Source: Rikenellaceae bacterium
GTDB taxonomy: Bacteria; Bacteroidota; Bacteroidia; Bacteroidales; UBA932
NCBI GenBank assembly: GCA_022777205.1
Contig: JALFGP010000027.1
Location: forward strand, 30,333-94,332
Length of the DNA: 64,000 nucleotides
Direction: 5' to 3'
Part shown: positions 48,184-58,670 of the stretch, piece after piece
Layout of the letters: each line of letters starts with the position of its first letter
Position numbering within the stretch: the first letter of the stretch is position 1
The notes under the pieces: generated by a model
What the model was told of the DNA's origin: nothing
The model's database searches: none
Seen by the model: only the letters and a program-made list of their open reading frames with translations
Translations under genes and position numbers: made by a program

Positions 48184-48794
48184 AACAGAAATTCAATATT
48201 ATCGAAAGCACCTGCGTGCCTCTGAAGGTGGAGAATGTGGACACGGACCAGATCATCCCGGCCCGCTTTCTCAAGGCGACCACAAAGGACGAAAAATATT
48301 TTGGCGATATGCTGTTCAGGGACTGGAGATTCGATGCTGAAGACAAACCCAAACCGGAATTTGTTCTCAACCGTCCGGAGTTTTCTGCCTTTCCTGCGGA
48401 GGGAGTGCATCAGATTCTTGTGGCAGGCAAGAATTTCGGCAACGGCTCCAGCCGTGAACACGCTGCCTGGGCCTTGGCCGGATATGGATTCAGGGTGGTG
48501 ATTTCCAGCTTTTTCGCCGACATCCACAAGAATAACGAACTGAACAATTTCGTGCTTCCTGTAGTGGTGCCCGAAGATTTTCTTCAGGAACTTTTCGATA
48601 CCATTGAAGCTGACAGCGAGGCTAAAGTGAGGGTGGATGTGCCGTCCCAGAGAGTCACCAATCTCACCACCGGACACAGTTTCAGCTTCGAACTGAATGC
48701 GTACAAGAAGTATTGTCTGATGAATGCCCTTGATGACATTGACTATCTTCTTGAAAATCAGGATAAAATAATTGCATACGAGAATAAGAAATGA
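48180..48794 (+). CDS. leuD: 3-isopropylmalate dehydratase small subunit
   Basis: [35 protein letters not shown] overlap with leuC. Confidence 0.95.
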   Translation: MKQKFNIIESTCVPLKVENVDTDQIIPARFLKATTKDEKYFGDMLFRDWRFDAEDKPKPEFVLNRPEFSAFPAEGVHQILVAGKNFGNGSSREHAAWALAGYGFRVVISSFFADIHKNNELNNFVLPVVVPEDFLQELFDTIEADSEAKVRVDVPSQRVTNLTTGHSFSFELNAYKKYCLMNALDDIDYLLENQDKIIAYENKK

Positions 48795-49873
48795 AACTTC
48801 GAATAGCAAGGCTTCCGGGTGACGGAATAGGACCCGAAGTGGTGGAACAGGCCGTAAAGGCCGTGGATGCTGTTTGCGCAAGCTTCGGACACGAGGCTGA
48901 ATATGCTCACGGCTTTGTAGGGGCCTGTGCCATAGACAGATATGGAGATCCGTTTCCGGATGAGACTTTCCGCCTGTGTATGGATTCCGATGCTGTGCTT
49001 TTCGGCGCAGTGGGGGATCCGAAATATGACAATGATCCCACAGCCAAAGTGCGTCCCGAACAGGGATTGCTTGCAATGCGCAAGAAACTGGGCCTCTATG
49101 CCAATCTGCGTCCGGTCGAGACTTTCAAGTCTCTGGTGCACAAATCTCCCCTTAAGGAGCATCTTGTGGACGGAGCTGACTTCCTGTGTGTCAGGGAATT
49201 GACCGGAGGAATGTATTTCGGGGAAAAGGGCCGCAGGGATGATGGCAACACTGCCTACGACACCAATCTCTATCACCGCTATGAAATCGAAAGAATCCTC
49301 AGACTCTCCTATGATTACGCTAGGCGCAGACGCAAACACCTGACCGTGGTGGACAAGGCAAACGTGCTGGAGTCTTCCCGTCTCTGGAGGCAGATTGCTC
49401 AGGAAATGGCCCCGCAGTATCCGGATGTGACCACCGACTATATGTATGTGGACAATGCCGCTATGAAACTCGTTACGGGACCGAAGTTCTTCGATGTGAT
49501 GGTGACTGAAAACACCTTCGGAGACATACTCACGGATGAGGCAAGCTGCATTTCCGGTTCTATGGGTCTGCTGGCATCGGCATCGGTGGGGGAACATACC
49601 TCAGTTTTCGAACCCATTCACGGCTCTTATCCCCAGGCGGCAGGCAAGGACATAGCCAATCCGGTGGCTACCATACTTTCGGCTGCAATGATGTTCGAAT
49701 ATGCTTTCGGACTTATGGACGAGGGGAAGGCCATCAGGGATGCTGTGGCAGCTTCGCTTGAAGCCGGAGTGGTCACAGAAGACCTTGCAGACGGAGGTCC
49801 TGTATATGGCACTGCTGCTGTGGGAGACTGGATTGCATCATATATTTCGAAAAATTATAAATCAATCAAATAG
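48791..49873 (+). CDS. leuB: 3-isopropylmalate dehydrogenase
   Basis: [44 protein letters not shown] overlap with leuD. Confidence 0.95.
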   Translation: MKLRIARLPGDGIGPEVVEQAVKAVDAVCASFGHEAEYAHGFVGACAIDRYGDPFPDETFRLCMDSDAVLFGAVGDPKYDNDPTAKVRPEQGLLAMRKKLGLYANLRPVETFKSLVHKSPLKEHLVDGADFLCVRELTGGMYFGEKGRRDDGNTAYDTNLYHRYEIERILRLSYDYARRRRKHLTVVDKANVLESSRLWRQIAQEMAPQYPDVTTDYMYVDNAAMKLVTGPKFFDVMVTENTFGDILTDEASCISGSMGLLASASVGEHTSVFEPIHGSYPQAAGKDIANPVATILSAAMMFEYAFGLMDEGKAIRDAVAASLEAGVVTEDLADGGPVYGTAAVGDWIASYISKNYKSIK

Positions 49874-49875
49874 TT

Positions 49876-50919
49876 ATGGCAAATATCGATTGGGGCAAAC
49901 TTGGTTTTGATGCCTATAGGACCAAGACCCTTGTATTGGCAAGATGGACAAAAGGCAAATGGTCTGAAATTACAGAATCTGATGAGTTCCAGTTCGTGCT
50001 GGACCCTTTCACCTGTGTCTTCCACTATTCCTTCGCCTGCTTTGAGGGTTTGAAGGCTTTCACCCAGAAGGACGGTAAGGTGGTGTTGTTCAGACCTTTC
50101 GAGAATGCACACAGAATGCAGCGTACTGCAAGGTTTCTCGGGCTGCCGGAACCTTCTGACGATATGTTCATTGAGATGTGCGAGAGGGCTGTGAAGGCCA
50201 ATCGTGAATTCCTGCCTCCTTATGGCCACGATGCTTCACTCTATGTGCGTCCTTTGCTTATGGGTGTGCAGCCTAAGATGCAGCTTACACCTCCGAATGA
50301 TGTGCTCTTTGCAGTGATGGTGGCTCCTGCGGGAAGCTATTACGGAGCGAATATGAAATCCTTCTCCGCAGTCATTCCGCTCAACTACGACCGTGCAGCA
50401 CCAAAGGGCTCCGGAAGCTACAAGGTTGCAGCGAACTATGCCGCCACTTTCAGGCCTTACCAGATTGCGCACGACCAGGGACATATGGAACTGCTCTATC
50501 TGAATGCCAGCACCCACGAATATATCGACGAGTTCGGTTCATCCAACTTCTTCGGTATCAAGAACAATACTTATGTCACTCCGCTTTCTGACAGCGTGCT
50601 GCCTTCCATCACCAACAAGTGTCTGCAGGAGATTGCCGTTGACCTCGGACTTAAGGTGGAGAAGAGACCGGTTCGTCTTGAGGAACTTGAGGAGTTCGAG
50701 GAGGTGGGAGGCTGCGGCACTGCAGTGGTCATCAATCCTATGTCTCATATAGTGGTCAAGGAAGTGCTTGAGGAAGAACCTGTCAAGAAGGTTTACCGCT
50801 TCTGCCCTGACGGCGAGGTGGGACCTGTCAGCACTAAACTCTACAAAACCATCACAGGTATTCAGAAAGGTGAAATAGAGGACATCCACGGCTGGTGCCA
50901 CGAAATCAAAAATTTCTGA
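49876..50919 (+). CDS. ilvE: Branched-chain amino acid aminotransferase
   Basis: FHYSFACFEGLKAF; GSGSYKVAANYAA; YLNASTHEYIDEFGSSNFFGI. Confidence 0.94.
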   Translation: MANIDWGKLGFDAYRTKTLVLARWTKGKWSEITESDEFQFVLDPFTCVFHYSFACFEGLKAFTQKDGKVVLFRPFENAHRMQRTARFLGLPEPSDDMFIEMCERAVKANREFLPPYGHDASLYVRPLLMGVQPKMQLTPPNDVLFAVMVAPAGSYYGANMKSFSAVIPLNYDRAAPKGSGSYKVAANYAATFRPYQIAHDQGHMELLYLNASTHEYIDEFGSSNFFGIKNNTYVTPLSDSVLPSITNKCLQEIAVDLGLKVEKRPVRLEELEEFEEVGGCGTAVVINPMSHIVVKEVLEEEPVKKVYRFCPDGEVGPVSTKLYKTITGIQKGEIEDIHGWCHEIKNF

Positions 50920-50932
50920 TCCCCGCCCGGCC

Positions 50933-51688
50933 TTACCGGGCAACCAAAACGAATGTTTCGGCGTCGTCAAGCACCGGGAATTTCTCCCTGTACTCATTCA
51001 GAATATTCAAATTGACATCGCCTTCCGCCACCTCTTCCATAGAGTCCGTGCAGGAGGCGATGGCTGTTCCATAAGGGTCAAGCAGCACGCTGCCCCCGTC
51101 ATAGACACAGGAAGGATCCGTCCCCACCCTGTTAACGCCCGCCACAAAACATTGGTTCTCAATGGCCCGGGCCTTAAGCAGACTGTCCCAGGCAAACCTG
51201 CGCGAAGACGGCCAGCTCGCCACATACAGAATCATATCATAATCCCCCCTGTTCCTGCTCCAGACGGGAAACCTCAAATCGTAGCACACCAGCAGCAGAA
51301 TCCTCAGCCCCTTCCACTCCACAATCACCCGTTCTGTACCTCCTGTGAACTTCTTGTGCTCTCCGGAATAGGTGAAAAGATGTTTTTTGTCGTAATACCG
51401 CACAGAATCCGGAGTGACAAAATAAAATCTGTTCACCCTAGCACCTCCCTCCAGCTCTATGGCAATGCTCCCGGCCACTGCGCAGTCCCTTTCCCGGGCA
51501 ATCTCCTGCATAGCCTTCAGGCCTTCAGCCGGTTCTTTCTCGCACTCCCCGTTGAAACCCGTGCTGAACATCTCCGGCAGAATGTACAAATCCGCCCCCG
51601 GATGCTCCCCAATCAAAGTTATTGCCCGGTTAATGTTCTTCTGAACATCTCCCCAGGCAATATCCATTTGTATCAGTGATGTTTTCAT
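50933..51688 (-). CDS. Carbon-nitrogen hydrolase (nitrilase / omega-amidase type)
   Basis: YILPEMFSTGFN; KKHLFTYSGEHKKFTGG; LLVCYDLRFPVWSRN catalytic E-K-C. Confidence 0.9.
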   Translation of the reverse strand: MKTSLIQMDIAWGDVQKNINRAITLIGEHPGADLYILPEMFSTGFNGECEKEPAEGLKAMQEIARERDCAVAGSIAIELEGGARVNRFYFVTPDSVRYYDKKHLFTYSGEHKKFTGGTERVIVEWKGLRILLLVCYDLRFPVWSRNRGDYDMILYVASWPSSRRFAWDSLLKARAIENQCFVAGVNRVGTDPSCVYDGGSVLLDPYGTAIASCTDSMEEVAEGDVNLNILNEYREKFPVLDDAETFVLVAR

Positions 51689-51689
51689 A

Positions 51690-51989
51690 TCAGCGCTCGT
51701 ACTCCACCCGTGCGCGGACATCCACTCTCTTATCGACATATTTGGTCAGTTCATCGCGTATAGGGTCTGCCTTGTAGGCTGCGAGGTCCTGCCAAGTGTC
51801 GAAATCTTCAATCAGGACTGCATCGTAAGATGTGGCTGATTCATTGCGGTTTACGCCCACTTCAACGTTTTTTAGCCCAGGGACGATGCCGAGGATTGCC
51901 TGATAGCGTTCTTTGATGTCTTCTGCAATTTCGCGTGGAGTCTGGCCATCTGATGCCTTGAATTTCCACATTATTGTGTGTCTAACCAT
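51690..51989 (-). CDS. Dabb (stress-responsive alpha/beta barrel) family protein
   Basis: MVRHTIMWKFK…GLKNVEVGVN…YDAVLIEDFDTWQDLAAYKADP. Confidence 0.88.
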   Translation of the reverse strand: MVRHTIMWKFKASDGQTPREIAEDIKERYQAILGIVPGLKNVEVGVNRNESATSYDAVLIEDFDTWQDLAAYKADPIRDELTKYVDKRVDVRARVEYER

Positions 51990-52182
51990 AGTTATAGTTT
52001 ATAAAATATACAATTATGTCGTTTGCGAGCCGGGATGGGATGACCAAAAAGCCTTTTGTTCATCCCCTTCGGGACTTTTTAGCCACCCACTTTGATGTCC
52101 ATAAAGTTAGGCAGAAAAATGGATATAGCAAAAAATATTTATAATTTTGCGCTTCATTCCGCTGTCTTGTATTGAAAATTGT

Positions 52183-53241
52183 ATGAGCAAGAGAATAAGC
52201 ATCATCGTGCCGGTCTATAATGCCGCCAGAACCCTTGAATATACCATAGGGTCTGTCTTGTCGGGCAATTTCAGCAAAGACTGTGAACTCATACTCATAG
52301 ATGACGGCAGCACTGATGATTCACCCGGAATATGCGACCGTTTCGGTAGCCTGAACCCGGACATAAAGGTAATCCACCAGCCGAATTCCGGAGTTAGCCA
52401 GGCCCGTAATGCCGGTATGGATGCATCTGATGGCGAATATCTTATGTTTCTAGATGCCGATGACATCCTTCCCGAACTCACGCTCAGCCTCTGCCTCTCT
52501 GCCCTGGAGTCATCTCCGGACATAGTCATAGGCGGTTATTCGACCCGTTCTGCAGAAGGCCGCCCCATCAGGCAAATTCCGGTTTTTGACCGGATTTATC
52601 AGGATTGGGAACTGTCCATGTTCTGGGATGACAATTTCTCCCACTATGGAAGTTTTCTCAGGCCGGTGTGGGGCAAACTTTTCCGCCGCTCGCTCATTTA
52701 TTCGGAAGAGCCGCTGCGTTTCCGCAAATCCCTGAACTATGGCGAAGACTTTCTCTTCCTTTTCGAATATCTGTGCCGGTGCCGCAAGGTGGTGACTCTA
52801 TCCGAAACCTTATATATATACAGAGATGGAGGCACCGGGCTTTCTTCAGACCTGAGTTCGGACAGGCATCTGCTACAGTTGATTCAGCTGGTCGGACTGT
52901 ATGACGCTCTGACGGTAAAGATGAAAGCTGCTTTCCCCCAGAGCCGCGCGGTTGCCGGGATGTATCACAAGGACCTTGTGGGAAGGTTGATCTGTCGTGC
53001 CCTGACAGTGTTCTCCACTCGAAAAACCAAGATCTGCACCTCTGACAACATTTCCCGTTTCTACTCTCTGATGAAAAAAGACGCCGGGCTGAAAGGCCTG
53101 AAGGGGCTGTTTTCCTTGCGCGCGGGACAGATTCCGAACCTGCTGCTTTTCAAAATCGGCTCGCCACGGTTTTCTGCAATGGTCTATGGGATGAGCTCAG
53201 CCCTGTGTGAACTGTTCCATTTGAGGCCCAGGCGGTATTGA
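52183..53241 (+). CDS. Glycosyltransferase family 2
   Basis: ISIIVPVYNAARTLEYTIGSVL…LILIDDGSTDDSPGICD…FLDADDILP. Confidence 0.93.
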   Translation: MSKRISIIVPVYNAARTLEYTIGSVLSGNFSKDCELILIDDGSTDDSPGICDRFGSLNPDIKVIHQPNSGVSQARNAGMDASDGEYLMFLDADDILPELTLSLCLSALESSPDIVIGGYSTRSAEGRPIRQIPVFDRIYQDWELSMFWDDNFSHYGSFLRPVWGKLFRRSLIYSEEPLRFRKSLNYGEDFLFLFEYLCRCRKVVTLSETLYIYRDGGTGLSSDLSSDRHLLQLIQLVGLYDALTVKMKAAFPQSRAVAGMYHKDLVGRLICRALTVFSTRKTKICTSDNISRFYSLMKKDAGLKGLKGLFSLRAGQIPNLLLFKIGSPRFSAMVYGMSSALCELFHLRPRRY

Positions 53242-53262
53242 CAATAGAAATTAGTATTGATT

Positions 53263-54036
53263 ATGCGACTTAATTTATTGATTCCTTGCTATAATGACAG
53301 TGTGAATGACATTCCGGCAAACCTGTTGCCGCAAAGATCTGATGTCAGGTATTTTGTCTCCCATCAGATATCCCCGGACCGGGCAGGAATTGAAATGCCC
53401 GCGGAACTTGACCGTCCGGATGTAATCTATTCTGCATTCACAGGCAAAGGTGTGGCCCTCAATCGTAGCCATTGTCTGGACATGGCGCGTCAGGCCCCTC
53501 GCGGTGAGGATGAAATCTGCCTGATGACCGATGACGATGCCAGCTACAGACCCGATTCTTTCGACATTGTTATGGATACTTTCCGGGAGAATCCGGATAT
53601 TGACATTGCGGCATTCAGGATCTGCACTCCTGAGGGGCAGCCGCCCTACAAGGCATATCCCGACAAAGTGAAGGACATACGGAAGATTCCTCTGAGCGGA
53701 AAATTTTATTTCAGTACAGTTGAAATCGCATTCAAACTCTCTTCAGTCGGAGATTTGAGATATGATGAGGATTTTGGCGTGGGCGCGGAAAAGTGGCCGG
53801 AAGGGGGCGAAGAAACAATTTTCCTGAGTGATTGCCTCAAAATGGGGTTGAAGATGAGGTATTTCCCGAAAGAGATTGTAATCCACGCATATATGAGTAC
53901 CGGAAAGGCCCGAAAGAGCGTGCGCAAAGCACAGATGATGAGAGCCGTTGCCTGCCGTTGCCGCGGTCCGTTCAGCTTTGAAGCCATACTCGGATCTCTC
54001 AGGGTGCTCTATCGAAAACTGCTAAGGATGCTCTGA
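53263..54036 (+). CDS. Glycosyltransferase, GT-A/family 2-like
   Basis: LNLLIPCYNDSVNDIPANLLPQ; GKGVALNRSHCLDMA; LMTDDDASYRPDS. Confidence 0.75.
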   Translation: MRLNLLIPCYNDSVNDIPANLLPQRSDVRYFVSHQISPDRAGIEMPAELDRPDVIYSAFTGKGVALNRSHCLDMARQAPRGEDEICLMTDDDASYRPDSFDIVMDTFRENPDIDIAAFRICTPEGQPPYKAYPDKVKDIRKIPLSGKFYFSTVEIAFKLSSVGDLRYDEDFGVGAEKWPEGGEETIFLSDCLKMGLKMRYFPKEIVIHAYMSTGKARKSVRKAQMMRAVACRCRGPFSFEAILGSLRVLYRKLLRML

Positions 54037-54099
54037 CCGGTGGTTTACGATTGATTATTTGTGGAACTTTCCTTAATTTTGTGGAAAATTGACAAGAAT

Positions 54100-54483
54100 A
54101 TGAAACTGAAAGGCAAAATCATAACATCGGTGACAGTGCTGCTTCTTGCTGCTGCGGCACTTTTCGTTTACATCAAATTTTACTATGTGTTCGGGGAAGG
54201 CGTGAAGGCCGGCGAGCTCAACTTTGTGGTCTATAAGGGCTATGTCTGGAAAACATATGAAGGCAGGGCCATCCAGGCCGGTTTCCAGAAGGGGAGCAAG
54301 GGCGCAACCACTGCTGTCCAGTCCTATGAGTTCGACTTTTCTGTCGCAGACAAAGCCATAGCCGACACCCTTATGCGCTGCAGCGGACGCAATGTGCAGC
54401 TCCATTACAAGGAGTACCTTGGGGCATTGCCTTGGAGGGGACAGCAGAAATACATAGTGGACAGAATCGTATCAGTGGAATGA
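54100..54483 (+). CDS. Conserved membrane-anchored hypothetical protein
   Basis: N-terminal TM helix MKLKGKIITSVTVLLLAAAALFVYIKF; ATGA overlap with the following peptidase gene. Confidence 0.6.
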   Translation: MKLKGKIITSVTVLLLAAAALFVYIKFYYVFGEGVKAGELNFVVYKGYVWKTYEGRAIQAGFQKGSKGATTAVQSYEFDFSVADKAIADTLMRCSGRNVQLHYKEYLGALPWRGQQKYIVDRIVSVE

Positions 54484-56483
54484 GAATCTTTTCATCAGTC
54501 GGCATTGCCGTAAGGAATCGGGCCGGGATAATCAGAGCATTGGTTATCCCCGCTTTTGTACTGTGCTCCGTAGTGGGAGCCTTTGCCCAGGAGGGCATAA
54601 TAGACATCAGGCCTGCATCTGGAGACGGAGGGACTATGACTATGGAGGATGCTGTGTCCGGCAGGCCGTTCCGTGTCCGTGTACCCCGCATCGAGGGTTT
54701 CAATGATAAGGTCGTGAAAAATGAAGGGCCAGTGGCGACATCTTCCCGCGAGAACGGTTTGTCCACCATCAGGATAGACTCTGCGGTTGTCGTAAGGGCT
54801 GAATCTCCGGATATAGTTTACGGAGAGAGCGTCAGCCGCAATGAATTCGGCATAAGTGGCGGACTTTTCTGGTCACCGGACCGCAGCAGGCTGGCTTTTT
54901 ACCGCAAGGATGAGTCGAGAGTGGGCAGTTTCCCGCTTCTGGACATCACCACACGCACCGGGTCGCTCAAGATGATAAAATATCCTATGGCGGGAACCGA
55001 TTCGGAAATCGTGAGCCTCGGGGTCTATGACCTGGCATCGGGATCCATTGTCTATCTGAAGGTTACTGACTTCGACCAGGAGCGTTACCTCACTAATGTG
55101 ACCTGGAGCCCGGATTCAAAGGAGATACTGGTGCAGGTGCTGGACAGGGCGCAGAAGAATATGCACCTTAACCGCTACTGTGCCCAGACCGGGGAGTATG
55201 TCTCCACTGTCCTGACAGAGCACGACGACAGATATGTGGAACCTTTGGACGTGCTGCATTTCCTAAGGGACCCCCAGTCGTCAACCGGCTTTTCCGAGAA
55301 TTGGTTCATCTACCGCACCGACACTCGCGACGGCTTCCGCAATCTCTATCTATGCAATAAGCAAAGCGGTGAGGTCCAGAGGATTACACGAGTGGATGCA
55401 GACGTTCAGTATGTCTATGACGACGGTCACTGGGTGTATTACCATTCCTCCGAACTGAGCCCGGCCGAGCAGCATCTTTTCCGTACTGAGCTCAAGCGCA
55501 ACCGCAAGGGGGATTTCTCATTGCCCAAAAAGTTTGTTGCTCAGAGGCTTACTCAGGAGAGCGGCTGGCATACAGCCTCCGGATTCGGGGAGGACGGGAG
55601 CTATTATGACCTTTTCAGCAGTCTGAACTGTCCTTACAGGCTTTGGAAGTGCAAGGCCGGGGCAGAGGAAAGGGAACTGCTCTTTGCTGCGGAGGACCCT
55701 ACCGTGGGCTATGGATTTTGCGAGATGGATTTCGGGAGCATCAAAAGTGCCGACGGGAAGTACGACAATCATTACAGGCTTATCAAACCCAAGGATTTCG
55801 ACCCCTCAAAGAAGTATCCTGTGATTGTCTATGTCTATGGTGGGCCTCATTTCCAGATGGTCAACAATTCCTGGCTGGCCAGCCTGCGCTACTGGGAGAT
55901 GCTTATGGCGCAGAGAGGCTACCTTGTGTATGTGCAGGACAACAGGGGTACGCTTTATCACGGTGCAGAGTATGAGAAAGCCATCTGGGGCCAGTGCGGA
56001 AAGGCTGAGATGGAGGACCAGATGGAAGGTGTCAAGATGCTGTGTTCACTCCCTTATGTGGATGCCTCAAGAATCGGGGTGCACGGATGGAGCTACGGCG
56101 GGTTTATGACCATTTCGCTTATGACCACCTATCCGGATGTTTTCAAGGTGGGGGTGGCAGGCGGCCCGGTAATAGACTGGAAATGGTATGAAGTGATGTA
56201 TGGGGAGAGATATATGGACAGTCCTCAGGCAAATCCTCAGGGGTATGAGTCCACTTCGCTGGTCGGGAAGGCCGGGAATCTGAAGGGCAAGTTGCTTATA
56301 TGTCAGGGGGCTGTGGATGATACTGTGGTTCAGCAGCATTGCCTGAATTTTCTGCAGGCCTGCATAGACCTTATGGTGCCGGTGGACTACTTCACTTATC
56401 CTGTGGCTCAGCACAATGTGTTCGGGAAGAACAGGGTGCATCTGATGAACAAGGTGACTGATTATTTCGATTTGTACTTATAA
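54480..56483 (+). CDS. S9 family peptidase (dipeptidyl peptidase IV type)
   Basis: Catalytic GVHGWSYGGFMT; QGAVDDTVVQQ; HNVFG. Confidence 0.93.
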   Translation: MRIFSSVGIAVRNRAGIIRALVIPAFVLCSVVGAFAQEGIIDIRPASGDGGTMTMEDAVSGRPFRVRVPRIEGFNDKVVKNEGPVATSSRENGLSTIRIDSAVVVRAESPDIVYGESVSRNEFGISGGLFWSPDRSRLAFYRKDESRVGSFPLLDITTRTGSLKMIKYPMAGTDSEIVSLGVYDLASGSIVYLKVTDFDQERYLTNVTWSPDSKEILVQVLDRAQKNMHLNRYCAQTGEYVSTVLTEHDDRYVEPLDVLHFLRDPQSSTGFSENWFIYRTDTRDGFRNLYLCNKQSGEVQRITRVDADVQYVYDDGHWVYYHSSELSPAEQHLFRTELKRNRKGDFSLPKKFVAQRLTQESGWHTASGFGEDGSYYDLFSSLNCPYRLWKCKAGAEERELLFAAEDPTVGYGFCEMDFGSIKSADGKYDNHYRLIKPKDFDPSKKYPVIVYVYGGPHFQMVNNSWLASLRYWEMLMAQRGYLVYVQDNRGTLYHGAEYEKAIWGQCGKAEMEDQMEGVKMLCSLPYVDASRIGVHGWSYGGFMTISLMTTYPDVFKVGVAGGPVIDWKWYEVMYGERYMDSPQANPQGYESTSLVGKAGNLKGKLLICQGAVDDTVVQQHCLNFLQACIDLMVPVDYFTYPVAQHNVFGKNRVHLMNKVTDYFDLYL

Positions 56484-56485
56484 TG

Positions 56486-56516
56486 TTTGTGATTGAGTTA
56501 AATTCTCGTAACTTTG
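56486..56516 (+). promoter_or_regulatory. Bacteroidetes promoter upstream of OMP gene
   Basis: TTTG-N19-TAACTTTG. Confidence 0.65.
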
Positions 56517-56576
56517 CATTTTGTTCGGTATGGGACATAAGTTTATGATACTCAACAATAATCAATTATCTTTTTT

Positions 56577-57161
56577 ATGAACAGATTTTTAGCGGCAGGC
56601 TTGATTGCATTGGTATTGTCTGCTTCCGTTTCCTTCACGGCATCCGCACAGGACACAAAGGCTGCTCAGGACAGTGGCTTCTGGTTTGATGTGGCAGCTT
56701 CAGCCGGCGGTATGATTATGCGTAATCCGGATATTTCCAAGGCAAGTTTCGGAATGAACAGGACTTCCTATGGAATCGATGCTGTTTTCGGATACCGTTT
56801 CAACAACTATGTGGCGCTTGGTGCAGGTGCACAGTTTGTGGGGGAAATCAACCGCGATGACGTTGCTCTTCCTCTTATTGTCAGGGTCCGTTACGATATC
56901 CTGGACAAGATGGTGTCTCCGTTTGTGGCTGCGGATTTGGGTTATACGGTCTATCCATACAAGGAGCGTCCGAGGCCTCAGTTCGCAAGGGAAGGCTTGA
57001 TTGGGTCCGCATCGGTGGGCGTGGCCATCAAGTCTGACGGCAACCACAGGGCTTATCTCGGCCTCGTGGCTTCTGCGGTGCAGGTGACCAACAAGGAAAC
57101 GAACAACTGGTTCAGAAAGTTCAGACCGGAGTTCAGAATTAAATTGGGGTACGAATTCTGA
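56577..57161 (+). CDS. Outer membrane beta-barrel (porin-like) protein
   Basis: Signal peptide; alternating beta strands; GYRFNNYVALGAGAQFVGEI; C-terminal aromatic LGYEF. Confidence 0.75.
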   Translation: MNRFLAAGLIALVLSASVSFTASAQDTKAAQDSGFWFDVAASAGGMIMRNPDISKASFGMNRTSYGIDAVFGYRFNNYVALGAGAQFVGEINRDDVALPLIVRVRYDILDKMVSPFVAADLGYTVYPYKERPRPQFAREGLIGSASVGVAIKSDGNHRAYLGLVASAVQVTNKETNNWFRKFRPEFRIKLGYEF

Positions 57162-57186
57162 TTCTCTGCCGTAACCGTCAGGGACG

Positions 57187-58512
57187 TCATCCAAGGGATT
57201 TGGCGGCAGACTTTCCAGCGAGAAATCCTGTGCTGAACGCGGTCTGTATGTTATAGCCTCCCGTGTCAGCATCCAGATCGAGAATCTCTCCGCAGAAATA
57301 CAGGCCCGGGACCAGAGCTGATTCCATAGTCTTCTTTTTGACTTCTTTCAGACTCACGCCCCCGGCTGTTATCACGGATCGCTCGTAGCCGACATATCCT
57401 TCCGCATCCAGAACCCAGTTTTTGAGATTTGACCCGAGACTGCGATTGTCCAGTCTCGGGTTTGTCGTGCAGAACGGGCGGACTAGTTCGGACGGAAGCA
57501 ACTTGGACAGAATCACTTTGAGGCGGTCTTTGCGGGGTTGCAGCATTTTCCAGAGCCCGTCGATTCTCGCCTGAAGTTCAGCCTCTTCCACTGCCGGTTT
57601 CAGGTCTATGTGCAGTTTTACCTTGCCTCCGTTGGCCAGGGTTTTGACAGCCGGACGACTCAACCTGAAACCCAGAGGTCCTTCCAGACCTCCGTCCGTA
57701 AAATCCAGGTCTCCGAATTCGGAGCCGGCAATTCTTCCGTCACATTCCACCGAGAGCCGCACATTCTTGAGCTGCAGGCCTTTAAGACTTTCTCCCCATT
57801 CACTCAGGGGAGTGCTGCGGTCTATATGGGCTTTAAGGCCGGCATAGACATTTTCCCTATAGGGCGAAAACTCCTCCGGCGCATTTTCTCCGGCTTTGCT
57901 TATTTTGTAACCTTTGGGAACTATTGCGGTGAGGGAGGGGAAACGTTGGGTGATTTTGTGTCCAAGCTGGGAGGCCCAGTCATATCCGTCTCCGGTCGAG
58001 CCTGAACCGGGGTAGGACAGTCCTCCTGTGGCTATTATCACTTTGTGGGTGAGGAAGTTCTGTGAGGAAGATGTTTTTATCTGAAAGCCTTCCGGAGTGC
58101 GGAGGATTTCTTTCACTTCGCAATTGCAGCGCAGTTCTGCACCGGCATCCAGGGCTTTCTGCCGGAGCGCGTCCACCACGTCGGAGGCTTTGTGGGACTG
58201 GGGGAAGGCACGGTTCCCACGTTCCACCACGCAGGGGCAGTGGCACTCTTCAAGCAGTTGCAGCATTTTCGGGGGGCCGAAGGTGAAGAAGGCGGGTTTC
58301 AGGAAGTCGGTTCCGTTTCGCAGGTGGGCCGAGAAGTCGGGCCAGTCTGAGAGATTGGTGAAGTTACAGCGCCCCTTTCCGCTTATCATTATTTTGCGGG
58401 CGGGACGGGGCATTTTTTCCAGAATCAGAAGGCTTGGGTTGCCGGTCGAAAAAGCTCCGATTGCCGCCAACAAACCCGATGCTCCGCCACCTATGATAAT
58501 TATATCGTACAC
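57187..58512 (-). CDS. BaiN/HI0933-like flavoprotein (NAD(P)/FAD-dependent oxidoreductase)
   Basis: YDIIIIGGGASGLLAAIGA; KIMISGKGRCNFTNLS; ITAGGVSLKEV; DADTGGYNIQTAFSTGFLAG. Confidence 0.9.
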   Translation of the reverse strand: MYDIIIIGGGASGLLAAIGAFSTGNPSLLILEKMPRPARKIMISGKGRCNFTNLSDWPDFSAHLRNGTDFLKPAFFTFGPPKMLQLLEECHCPCVVERGNRAFPQSHKASDVVDALRQKALDAGAELRCNCEVKEILRTPEGFQIKTSSSQNFLTHKVIIATGGLSYPGSGSTGDGYDWASQLGHKITQRFPSLTAIVPKGYKISKAGENAPEEFSPYRENVYAGLKAHIDRSTPLSEWGESLKGLQLKNVRLSVECDGRIAGSEFGDLDFTDGGLEGPLGFRLSRPAVKTLANGGKVKLHIDLKPAVEEAELQARIDGLWKMLQPRKDRLKVILSKLLPSELVRPFCTTNPRLDNRSLGSNLKNWVLDAEGYVGYERSVITAGGVSLKEVKKKTMESALVPGLYFCGEILDLDADTGGYNIQTAFSTGFLAGKSAAKSLG

Positions 58513-58536
58513 CTGTACAGAATTCAAAAATATTTG

Positions 58537-58544
58537 TATCTTTG
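58537..58544 (+). promoter_or_regulatory. -7 box of tRNA-Thr promoter (TATCTTTG)
   Basis: TATCTTTGCAGTCC, same as upstream of tRNA-Arg. Confidence 0.55.
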
Positions 58545-58597
58545 CAGTCCCTTTCGGAAACGGCTTATGATAAAGTTCGAAGCCGATTGAGGACAAA

Positions 58598-58670
58598 GCC
58601 AGTTTAGCTTAGTTGGTAGAGCATCGCATTCGTAACGCGAAGGTCGTGGGTTCGAATCCCATAGCTGGCT
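58598..58670 (+). tRNA. tRNA-Thr(CGT)
   Basis: Cloverleaf: GCCAGTT/AGCTGGC acceptor, anticodon loop TTCGTAA, T-arm GTGGG-TTCGAAT-CCCAT. Confidence 0.93.

Noticed and set aside
48087-49597. Minus-strand ORFs (329 aa and 279 aa) opposite leuD/leuB
   Set aside because: Shadow ORFs of clearly assigned leucine biosynthesis genes
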